Shown here: positions 38,901 to 50,900 of the stretch, one piece after another
How the letters are laid out: every line of letters starts with the position of its first letter
How positions within the stretch are numbered: position 1 is the stretch's first letter
Assembly: GCF_901000735.1 (NCBI RefSeq)
Contig: NC_081544.1
Location: 13,430,630-13,494,629, forward strand
Source: Corylus avellana
Lineage: Eukaryota > Streptophyta > Magnoliopsida > Fagales > Betulaceae
Direction: 5' to 3'
DNA length: 64,000 nucleotides
Program-made: the position numbers and the translations under genes
Notes under the pieces: generated by a model
Databases searched by the model: none
Seen by the model: only the letters and a program-made list of their open reading frames with translations
What the model was told of the DNA's origin: nothing

Positions 38901-41900
38901 GTTTCATCAAGGAAATGCGAGTGGCAAACACATCTCTCTGTGAGTCTCAAGGCGTAAGTGAGCACCGAGTATTCAGGGAAGACAAGAGAGATAAGGAGGT
39001 GAAGGACAGAAGAAGCTATGCGGATACACTGAGAATGTCATCAAAGTCAACCAAGGATTGCTGCAATTCTTTCCAAGAACCGAAGATCAGGGTGAGTAGG
39101 GAGCCGAAAGAAGACTTCGAACACAGGAAGCAGCAAGCTCAAGATTATGGCAGCAAGGCGGTGTTTCTGTCGAAGACCCATGATTCGGCATTGGCTATCG
39201 GTTTTTCTGGGATGGGTCCGACGAAGCTGCCCTTGCCGGCGAGGTCTGATAAAGGTCCGATAGAGGCTGGTAGGCACAGCGTGAAGAATGGAGGATGCAT
39301 GGGGGCGCCGATAGGAGCTCCGGCAAGTCGCAATTCATTGCCGGTAGGGCAGAAGGAGTCGACGTCAGCTTCTGTGCACTTGAAGGGACGGAAGGGAGTG
39401 GTGAACCATGCTGGGCAGACCTACTCTGCTGTACATCTCGAGCTCCTCAACGTGAGGGAGACTTTGAGATGTCTGAAACGGGATTGTGACGTGGGATTGA
39501 CAAAACTTGACAGAGTATTCAAGCAGTTGGAGGGCAATGGGCTTGGGCAGGGAGATAAGAAAGATGTAGGCCAGCAATGTTCAGTTTGGAAAGGAAAGGA
39601 AAAGTGTGGGCTGAGCTCAAAGCCCAACAGCAAGATGAAGGTGAAAAAAAGAGTAGTTTTTAAGCCCAAAGGATTGCTGGGCTCAGGAGCGGGCTGCTTT
39701 AGTAGCCCAGGGAGAGTTGGACTGAAAGATATATGTCTTTCAGCTGAGTTGGCAATCAGGGAGGAGGTTGAGGAAAATTCATTAGAGCTGAGACCACAAT
39801 TGACACAATCAGAGAACACGTCGTTGCTGGCCGAGAAGGTTCTACCTGTGGGTGGGAGGGCTGTTTCAGCGGAAGGCGGTATACTCACAGAGGTCTTCGG
39901 CACTTCTGCATGGGTTGGCGATGGGTTTATGGTCGGTGAGAAGCCAAGCAACAGAGTCTCCACCATTTCGGCGATCAAGGCTCAGTCTACCGGAAAGGGA
40001 AAGGGCTTGTTGACTTATAGGAGACGCAATTCTGGCCGGAACAGACCCAGACCTCACCGATGTGTACTGTGGAGACTAGAGATGTGGGGGCAGGTACGGG
40101 CGTGGGCACAGATCAGTTCCTGGTGGAGATACCCTCTCGTCGGAACAAAAGAATGGTAGGGGGAGCTGCTCGCAGGAGTTCTGTCGGGGGGAGGCAAGCA
40201 GTACGAGTCCGTAGTTTCTTGAGGGAAAAAAAGGAGTGGAGTGTATGCCGGCAAAGGAGCCTTTCGGGCCTGGCTCTAGTTTGGAAGAGGAAAGTATCTC
40301 AGATTCTGTTGGGTTGGAGGATTTAGGGCCAGGGTTGATGCCTTCCAGTTGGGTAGTTAATAATTGCCTCAAATTTTACCCTAAAATTGGTATTACTGAT
40401 GAAGGAAAGAAAGGGGAGTTGGAGTTTTTGTTCAACTCTATCGAAGCTTCTAGGATACAGGGTGGTGCTGATTTGGGAGGCATCTCTGCCTATGTTCCAG
40501 CCCCAGCAGGATTAAAGGAGTTCAAGGATTGTGAGAGGGGCACGTTGGTGGATCATGAAGCTTAACATAATGGCATGGAATGTGAGAGGGTTGAATGCCC
40601 TCAAAAAAAGGTTGCGTATTAGCGGTCTATTGAAAGAGTGGAAAGTAGATGTAATGTGTTTGATTGAAACAAAGATGGAGGTTATTTCCCGAAAGGTGGT
40701 TCATAGTCTTTGGGGAGGCCAACATGTGGGGTGGAAGTTTAAAGGGTCGAATGGCTTGTCAGGGGGGATGTTATTGATGTGGGATAGGAGGGTGGTGGAG
40801 TGTAAGGAGGCATGTGTTGGGCATTTCTCCTTGGCTTGCTCTTTTCAAAATGTGGAGGACAACTGGGAGTGGGCTTTTGGGGGGGTGTATGGTCCGAATG
40901 AGGATGGGGAGAGAAGGGCCCTATGGGAAGAGTTGGCTGGTTTGATGAATGTGTGGGAGGTTCCTTGGTGCCTTGGAGGAGATTTTAATATCGTTCGGTT
41001 CCCTAGTGAGCGATCCAATGTTTCTTACTATTCCACTGGCATGATAGATTTCTCGGATTTCATCTCAGAGAACAACTTGGTGGACATGCCCTTGATGGGG
41101 GGTCAATTTACGTGGTCTAATAATCAAGAAAATGAGAGCTGGTCTAGAATTGACCGTTTCTTGATTTCCTCGGATTGGGAAGATCACTACCCTGCAGTGT
41201 CACAAAGAAGACTTCAGCGCTTGATTTCCGATCACTTCCCTTTATTATTGGACTGTGGGGCCCCTTGTGGAGGTAATAAGAGCTTTAAATTTGAAAATAT
41301 GTGGCTTAAAGCTGGAGGTTTTGTTGATAAGGTTAGTTCTTGGTGGGGGTCTTACTCGTTTGAGGGTTTACCTAGTTTTGTGCTTGCTAAGAAATTGAAA
41401 TCTCTCAAATTGGATTTGAAAAAGTGGAATGAGGAGGTCTTTGGGGACATTGGGAGAAAGAAAAAGGAGTTGTTGGGAGGTATTTAGGAGATGGATGAGC
41501 TGGCAGAGGAAAGAGGGCTAGCCCAGAAGGAGAAGGTTCGAAAGGTGGATATGGCGAAAGAATTGGAGAACACCTTGCTATGTGAAGAAATCCATTGGCA
41601 CCAAAAATCGAGAACTTTGTGGCTCAAGGAGGGGGACCGCAATACTCGTTTCTTTCACAAGATGGCTAACTCTCATCGCAGGTTCAATCGTGTGGAAGTG
41701 ATGCATATTAATGGTGTTCTATCCGATGATCCAACTGAGGTAAAAGATCACATTGTGAGGTATTATCAAAGCTTATACTCGGAATAAAGCACGTGGTGGC
41801 CTAGAATGGACAACCAGCCTTTTTTGTCCATAGATGAGTAGGATAATAGATGGTAAGAAAGAGATTTTGAGGAAAAGGAAGTTTGGGAGGTGGTTAAAGG

Positions 41901-44900
41901 CATGGATGGTGATAAGGCTCCGGGTCTGGATGGCTTCTCCATGGCTTTCTTTCAAGCCTGCTGGGGTGTTGTCAAACACGATGTTATGGCGGTTTTTGCC
42001 GAGTTCCATCGTAGACGACAGCTGATGAAGAGCTTGAATGCAACTTTTATTTCCTTGATCCCGAAAAAGGCAGATGCAGTGGAGATGAAGGACTTTCGTC
42101 CTATTAGCTTGGTGGGAGGGGTGTACAAAATTGTTTCTAAGGTTCTTGCAATCAGGATGAGAACTGTGTTGGGTAAGATCATATCATACTCTCAAAATGC
42201 TTTTATTGGGGGTCGCCAAATCCTAGATTCTGTTCTTATTGCAAATGAAAGTGTGGATAGTCGCATGAAGTCAAGGGTGCCAGGTGTTCTTTGCAAATTA
42301 GACTTGGAGAAGGCCTACAATCATGTGAATTGGGATTTTGTGTTCTATTTTCTGCATAGGTGTGGTTTTGGCGAGAGGTGGAGGGCGTGGATAGAGTGGT
42401 GTATTACGTCGGTAAGATTTTCCATTCTTGTGAATGGTTCTCCGGAAGGCTTCTTCAATAGCTCGAGGGGAATTCGGCAAGGGGACCCTCTTTCTCCATT
42501 ACTTTTTGTGCTTATTATGGAGGCTTTGAGTAAGATGGTGAATACGACGGTTGACCAAGGCTTTTTGACTGGTTTCTCGGTGGGAAATAGGGTGTTATCG
42601 GAGTTAGTGGTCTCTCACTCTTTATTTGCGGATGACACTTTGATCTTTTGTGAAGCTTCCATCGAGCAAATCTGGTTGTACTCATGCAAGATATCCATAG
42701 GTTCTATGGATCGTATTCGATGGTCTTCGTTTAAGAAAGGCAAGTTCGAGGTTAAGTCTCTCTTCAAGGCATTGTCAAAATTTGACCATGAGGTGTTTCC
42801 TTGGAAGAGCATTTGGCGTACTAAGGTGCCTATGCGAGTGGCTTTCTTTGGGTGGACCGCGGCCTAAGGCAAAATTTTGACTGACGACATCCTGCGGAAG
42901 AGGAACCTAGTGGAAGTGGAGTGGTGTTGTATGTGCAAGAAGAATGGAGAATCGGTCGATCATCTTCTTCTCCATTGCAAGATTGCGAGTATTCTTTGGC
43001 ATACTATTTTTGATCGGTTTGGGATGCATTGGGTCATGCCTTGTAAGGTGAGGGGCTTGTTCGATTGCTGGTGGTCGGGAGGACGCTCTCGAAGCGCGGT
43101 AGTGTGGAAGATGATCCCTCTGTGTCTTATGTGGTATTTAGAACGAAATGAATGCTAGATGCTTTGAGGATTCCACTAGGACTATAGAAGAATTGACTCA
43201 TTTTTTCTTCTATACTTTGTATTCCTGGACGGCCGCTTGGCTATCTCCTATAGGGATTACCTTCTCTGATTTCCTTTTTCATTTTTCTCCCTCTTAGGCG
43301 CTCTCTTTTATACTTCCCGTGTATGTGGGTTGCGCCCCTCTGTGCTCTTTTATATCATATTTACTTATCCAAAAAAAAAAAAAATACCGAACTTTTAGGC
43401 CTGACATTTACTTCAGATTAATATATTCTGAAGTTATATTTACTTTGGCTGGGTAACTTAATGTCACTTCAATACCAAGTGAGATATGAACTATTGATTG
43501 ACTGGTTCAGAGTCTCGGTGTATATGTTATCACCAGTTTATCTTTATGCTCGGTTAAACATAAGATTAATTATTTTAAAAGTTTGATAACATAAATTGAC
43601 TTAACATTTTCCTGCTTCCTGGTATAAGGATTGTTCACTGTTGTTCTGGTTTCCAAACTTGTGTATATGCTGCTTTATCGCCTGTCTTCTATCATGAGTC
43701 ATTGTTGCAATTTTAGAGAATGCTCTGTCAGCAGTTCCTAATAAATCTCTATGGTCATTATTGGCTACATTTAAAGAGGTTCACTGTAAATTATCTTAGT
43801 CACTATTTCTGTTATTGTGCTGAAGACTTATCTATCTATGATGGTACATAGGCTATCTGAAAGGTATTTTTCGTTATATTTCTCTTGAGCATATTAGTTT
43901 TTATTGGTTAGGTTACTCTGCTGGTTTATTTTTATTATTATCAACAATTTACAGATTTGTTTCAGTTCATGGGTTGAAGATTCACTAGGTGCATGCATAA
44001 TTTACCAATAAAAGAATCTATTAGACTTGTTTGACATTCAAGAGAAGCACCTTATCCGCACAAATTATTACTCTTATGATACAAGCATGCAAATATGCAT
44101 ACACAAACACATGCATGGACAAACTATGCTGTCTGAGCTTTTCCATATAACTTCTATAACGTTGTTGCAGGGAAATGCTGCGTTTAAGGGAAGGCAGTGG
44201 AATAAGGCTGTCAATTACTACACTGAAGCTATCAAATTGAATGCAACAAATGCGACTTACTATTGCAACCGTGCAGCTGCTTATTTAGAGTTGGGATGGT
44301 ATGCTCTTCTTTAATTTGTTATCCAAAATTATTCATTTCTGTGCTTTGTATCCAAAGCCTTTGTATTTGTTGTTCTCAATGTATGTAGTTTTCAACAAGC
44401 TGAAGAGGATTGCAGTCAGGCAATAGTACTTGATAAGAAGGTGAGTGGACAAGCTTGTTGTGCTGATGGCTCTTTGCAAAATGTTTTCTTAATATCTCCG
44501 TCTTTTTGATTCTTTAATTTTTTAGCGATTGGCCATCATAGACTCATAGTACCAAAAACGGGGTCCTATTATGCTTAAATAATTGACCTAGTATTATATT
44601 GATTCTGATTTGCAGTTGGTTTGGTCTTCTTTACTGCATTTTTTTGGGGCTTTTAGTGATTTAATTACAGATGAAGATGCTGACTTTTGAGTAATTAAAA
44701 AATATGTAACATTGCAAAAGATTTTTGCTTCATGTCCTGCATGGTCAAAATAGGATGTGAGATATATATGCGACAACCTTTAATTTTATTTAGGTTTTTA
44801 ATTCGGTGTATTAATTTATGTTTTATTAATGAGTTATTTCTTTTTGTAATTCAATAAATGGGCATTACCATTGCCCTAGGTTATGTTAGGCAAGAAAATA

Positions 44901-47900
44901 AAACTATGTTAGGTAAGTAATAAATGGGCATTGCCCTAGGGTTTTCGGTCATTGTAGTCCAATGGAGAGACTGTAATATGGAATAAAATTGTTGAGAAAT
45001 TGGTTTTCTCTTGCCTCTCCCTTTCCTTACCCCCACCCGTCCCAGCTTTTTCTGGGCTTCTCTCTATCGGCTTCTACCTTTCTTTATTAAAGCTTTCTTT
45101 TCAGCGTGCTTTCATTCTACATCAACTTGGTATCAGAAAAATGTCTTCATTGTTTCCTACAACAATCATGATCCATGTTCAATTTTGTCCCCTATTTCAA
45201 CTTCATTGCTGAAATACCCAAACACCCAACGGCCTCCCAGAACTTGCTCCACCGCTCATCTCCTCGTCAACCTAATCCATCTCACCCAACAGCCTCGCTA
45301 AAACTCCATCCAACCAAAGACCCAACCAGAAAAAAACACCCAATTGAAACGCTTCTGCACCGCCACGATAGGGCTGGCAATTTTAACACGACCTGCGAAC
45401 CCGACACGAAAACGACACGATAAAACAGGTATTGGGTTTGGCCTTATCGGGTGTTAATTTCGTGTCTGGCGGGTACCCGAACAGTATCCGAGTTTGGTGG
45501 GTACCCGTTTAAGGCTCGGTTAATTTCGTGCCTGGCGGGTCTTCGAGTCTGGTGGCCGGTAAAAAAGAAACAAAAAAAAAAAAGTCAAAAAAACCCTAAA
45601 GACTAACCTAGTAATGAGTAACCCTAAACGCTTTTTGTTAGCTTTTTTTATTATTATCTTTTTCTTTATTGCTATGATGGAAATGTCGTGGGAAATCTAA
45701 TTTGATCCATTTTCATTTCATATATACACCATTAAATATATATGTGAAATTTAATATAAACAGTAAAACAGAGAACATCTAGACTAGTCATAGCAAATGA
45801 GTCTCCTTAAAGAGAAACTAAAATCATTATTGCATTTCATGAAATTATGGAAATGGACTATCTAATATGTATAGAGTTGAAAGTTGCTAATTTTGTGAAT
45901 GTTTTTATTAACAATTGCATTGGTATTCATGTATTATTATTACATTTTTTTAAAAAAAATTTTTAGGGTTTAGGGTTTTTAATGGGTCGGGTCAAGTCAA
46001 GTTACCTTTTAAGAGCACAGGTCGTGTTGGATTGTGCTTACCCGATATGACCCAGTTATTTTAAACGGGTCGTGTTATAATCATGTTAGACCTGCTAACC
46101 CGTTTAGTTAAACGGGTCGTGTTTGTATATAGGTTAATCGTGTAACAGGTACCCACGAGTCGTAATCGGGTCGTGTCAGGTACCTGTTTCGCCAACCCTA
46201 CACCACGGTGCCACCCAATCTCCATAGCTCAAATGTGCTACCACCTACAAACCAACCCATCTCTGAGCCTCTCAATAGCAGAATCCGGCCATTCCATGCA
46301 TTGGCCACGACCACCCAAGCTCCACATCCTAGACGCATTGCCACCCCAAGTCCACCACCATACCATAGCCTCATGGCTTATGCTGTTCACACATCCGGCA
46401 ACCCAAGAACCGCCATACCACCCAGACAACTCTCTTCGTCACCAGCCCGTGACCTAGAGGTGCTGCCACCTGCTGGCCATCGCCAGCGTCAGCCTTACTG
46501 CTCAAACAACACCACTCAATATGCTTTATTTATTTAGGTTTTTAATTTAGTGTATTAGTTTATGCTTTATTTTATGAATTATTTATTTTTGTAATTCAAT
46601 AAATGGACATTACCGTTGCCCTTGGTTATGTTAGGCAAGAAAATAAAACTATGTTAGGTAAATAATAAATGGGTGTTGCCCTAGGTTTTTCAGTCGGGGT
46701 CTACTTATGTAACACCCCCTTCCCGTAGGAAGATGATATTACGCATTTCTCATGAGGTTATAAACATTACGTAAACTAAAATGTTAATAATCCATCAGAG
46801 TGTCATAATGCTATTACAACTCATCTAATAAAACTTAAAATTTAAACTTCAAGTCTTATGATAGAAAGTAAACTGAAAACCAAATCATGCTAATGTGTTA
46901 AGTTCACTTATTCCACTCCTCTCCTAGGTGTGGCTTCTGTCTCTAGTTCCCCTGGCCATTAGAACCATCCTTGCTTTCATTTTGTTTTTTTTTTTTTAAT
47001 AAGAAATCATGAACAATCAAGTGAGTGCCGAGTGTGTTTTAGCTAATATCCAAGTGTGTTTTAGCTAATATCCTTGGGTGTAGCGTTGCCGAGTTGCCTA
47101 TGAAGTATTTCGGTCTCCCTCTTGGGGCGCCATATAAGGATATAGTTATGTGGAATGAAGTGATCGAAAAGATGGAGCGTCAGATGGCAGGTTGGAAGAG
47201 AATGTATCTTTCTAAAGGAGGTCGTTTAACTCTCATTAAGAGCACTTTGGCTAATCTTCCGACTTACTTTTTGTCTCTGTTTTCAATTCCTGTTAATGTA
47301 GCTAAAAGGATTGAGAAAGTCCAAAGAGATTTCTTGTGGGAAGGAATGGGAGATGAGCCTAAGTTGCATCTTGTAAGTTGGAACCAAGTCTGCCGCCCTC
47401 TACGCTTTGGTGGTCTTGGCATTCGGAAGTTGCACCAGTTTAATCAAGCTCTTTTGGGGAAATGGATTTGGAGATACGCAAATGAGAACGGGGCTCTTTG
47501 GTGTAAGCTGATCAAAGCTAAGTTTGAAGACCAAGAAGGTGGGTGGTGCACGAAGGACGTTTCGGGTTCTCATGGTGTGGGTCTATGGAAGCATATTCGT
47601 AAAGGGTGGAATTTTTTTGCCAAAGGTATTCGGTTTGAGGTGGGGGAGGGCTCAAAAGTTCGATTCTGGCATGATATTTGGTGTGGGGACAATTCTTTGA
47701 AGCAAGCCTTCCCGTCCTTATTTAATATCGCCAGACACAAAGAAGCTTGGGTGAAGGAGAATTTTATCGGGAGGAACGGGGTTGTTGAGTGGGATGTCAT
47801 TTTTGTTCGATCGCTTCAAGATTGGGAGTTGGATTTGGTTTCTCCTTTCTTTGATCGGTTGTATTCTTGCAAGGTTTCCCTAGGCAGTGTTGACCGTATT

Positions 47901-50900
47901 TGCTGGTCCTCGTCTAAGAAGGGCAAGTTCGAGGTAAAATCGTTCTACAAGGCCTTGACCATTTCTAATCAAGAGGAGTTCCCTTGGAAGAGCATCTGGC
48001 GAACTAAGGCTCCGCAGCGAGTGGCTTTTTTTGGGTGGACTGCGGCCCTAGGCAAGATTTTGACTCATGATACGCTACGCAAGAGGAACATAGTGGTAGT
48101 GGAGTGGTGTTGTATGTGCAAGAAGACTGGAGAGGCAGTCGATCATCTTCTTCTCCACTGTGAGCTCGCAAGAGCTCTTTGGCACATGATTTTCAAGCGG
48201 TTTGAGTTGCATTGGGTCATGCCTTGTGGTGTGAGGGCCTTGTTTGATAGCTGGTGGTCGGGAGGGCGCTCTCGAAGTGCGGTTGTGTGGAAGATGATCC
48301 CTCTGTGTCTTATGTGGTGTATTTGGAATGAAAGAAATGCTAGATGTTTTGAAAATTCCACTAGGACCATAGAGGAATTGACTCATTTTTTCTTCTTTAC
48401 TCTTTACTCTTGGACGGCTGCTTGGCTAGCTCCTTTAGTGATTAGTTTATCTGATTTTCTTTTTCATTTCTCTCCNNNNNNNNNNNNNNNNNNNNNNNNN
48501 NNNNNNNNNNNNNNNNNNNNNNNNNNNNNNNNNNNNNNNNNNNNNNNNNNNNNNNNNNNNNNNNNNNNNNNNNNNTTTTTTTTTTTAAGATTGAATTTTT
48601 TAAATTAAATTAATAAAAAAATAATATTTTAATTAGATAAAACGGTGAGTTTTGAGTAGACTAACGGAAGTCAACAAAAATTGACGGTAGGGAGTTTTCT
48701 AGTAGGTTCGAGTGACCTAGGGAGTAAATTTCCAAAAAAAAATACCCAGGGAGTTTTTAATAAAAGCGCGTTTACCTAAGGATTTTAGATATAATTTCCC
48801 TTTATTTAAAAACAAAAACAAATCACTTTTTTAGTTAAACGGATAAATGGGTTTCACGGGTCATGTCGGGTGACCCGTGAAAATTTTCGTGTCGTGTCAT
48901 GTCTGGTGGGGCCGACCCGTTAACTAAACGGGTCGTGTTTGGGTATACCTTAAACGGGTCGCGGGTACCCATGAGTCGTAAATGGGTCGACCTGCAGACC
49001 TGTTTTGCCAGCCCTAGTTAATGGTCAACGGCTGAAGCCATTCCTGCAACTGGAGATTCCGGAGATTCAGGAATCGCCCATGGAGGACCCTACTTCTTCT
49101 AACTGATTATCTGCTGTGAAAAGTCTGACTGAAAACAGTAAACTTAGCGCTTGTGGGAGGCACCCTTCTTTTATTTTCTTTCTTGTAATTTGTTTTTGTG
49201 GTTTTCAGGACATGTATTTTCACGAGTAAGTTTGGGGGACGTCTCTCTCTACTCACTTCGGTTCTCTTCACCTCTCGGTATTGTATTTCTGCCCACATTG
49301 AGGACAATGTGTGATTTAAGTCTGGGGGTATGAAAAACTGCAGTCCATTTTCACTTTTTTTTCTTTTTTTTTTCTTTTTGTTTCTATTTTCTGTCTAAAA
49401 AAAAAAAAAATCTTTTGTGTGCTATGTTATTGTCAAGTTTGAGTTAAACTGTAACTGTGGTTTGCATTTCATTGATTTGCTTAAAGGGTTGAACATCATC
49501 ATGATCATGTCATTAGGAATCCGAGTCCTTCGACTTATTTTTGAGTAAAATAGTTTTCACTTGTTTTGAGTTGAATTTTAATGAGCACATTAGAATGTTT
49601 TCTGTGAGGTATAATGTTTTAGCTTAAACTTATTCATTTTGAGATTTGTTGGATAACCTATTGATGAATAACCTTGGGTTGCAAGAAAAAAAAAAAAAAT
49701 CATTTTTGGTTTTTTCGTTGAGTAACCGGATCTCTTGCCGCATTAAGCATTAAGTAAAAAGGTGTGCAATTCAGGTTGATTAATGGTATGGCTAATCTGG
49801 CTTCATAGCGTTTTTGACTTAAGATAATAAGCCCTTAGGGATGTTCTAGATCTAGTATCCTAAAACCATTTGGTTTGGGAGTCACTGGCCTAACACTTGT
49901 TACATGGGTCAATTAGAAAACTTAAGTGAATTAGACAGTGCTTAGCCTAAAAAAAAAAGAAAAAAATTGTATATCTTGCCTTGGTTGTTTCATTTGTTAG
50001 AGATTCTTACAAATTTTGTGGAATCTATTTTGAGTTTAAACTAAAAGCTTCATGATTATATGTTAATTTCACTCTGCACTTTTTAGAACATATGATGTCT
50101 CAATTGTCAATTTCTGAGTGGTTTGATTCTGGATTTCCTTTTGATTGTGATGATGGTGTTTGTCTTTTTAAGCTTGCTCTTGAATAAGAACCATGATTTG
50201 TGTGAAACTTCATTCTTGTTAACAACATAGTGTTGCAATGTTTGTGGGTATCATTCCTGTTAAACCTTCACGAGACTTCACTCGTCCACTAGGGATGCCT
50301 AGGTGTTTAAAAGGCTTGTTGCATACGCTAAATGCAATCGTTTCTCCCACAGTAGAGGATTTATGTTTCAAGTTTTTATTTTCTTTTTAGTTTTGTTTTG
50401 CTAAGGGATTAGCAAAAGGTAAGTTTGGGGGTGTTTGATGTGTGCCAAATATTGCATATTTTGACCCCTTAATTTACATTTGTTAATCATTTAGCTGTGT
50501 TATAATTTGATGTTTTGGGTTAGTTCTATGTTTTTAGTGTTTTGTAGGTTGCTAAAGCAAAACTGCGGGTTTGATGTGAAAGTTGCATACTTTAGAGAAA
50601 AGCTACCAAAGGACGTGGGATCGAGCGCGAGTCTCTACGCTCGAGCGCATCTATGCTTGAGCCTAGCGTAGGCGCGATCGAGCGCAGCCACGCACAAGTC
50701 AAGCCCCAGCAAGCAAGGATGCCTGCGTGACAGGAGGAATCTGTATGCTCGAGTGCGCTCGAGCGCAGCAAGTGTGCGATCGAGCGCACTTGTCTGACCT
50801 GGTGCGGTTTTCAATTATAAATCCACTAGTAAACCCTAGTTTTAAGCCTATAAATAGATAACTCTTGAAATTAGTTTAAGGGGGCTAGGAATTACAAAAT

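Larger units (their letters stand above)
35544..42672. repeat. 7.1-kb duplicated segment, copy 2
   Basis: Partner of 27003-34106. It begins at the first base after the gap. Homology ends at GAGCAAATC (42672), where this copy's LINE has a deletion of about 0.9 kb relative to the LINE at 57748-59962. Confidence 0.93.
38456..43383 (+). mobile_element. LINE, copy 2 of duplicated segment, complete ends, internal deletion
   Basis: TSD ATACCGAACTTTTAG is at 38441-38455 and 43384-43398, with a poly-A tail before the second. The insertion is thus 4928 bp, apparently full at the 5' end. At 42672 it skips about 0.9 kb of the thumb region compared with the LINE ending at 59962; allowing for this, the intact element would be near 5.8 kb. 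Confidence 0.92.

Noticed and set aside
44769..46707. C-rich frames of 60-109 codons in the small LTR element as a gene
   Set aside because: Low complexity, overlapping in several frames, interrupted by an hAT, and inside an LTR pair.
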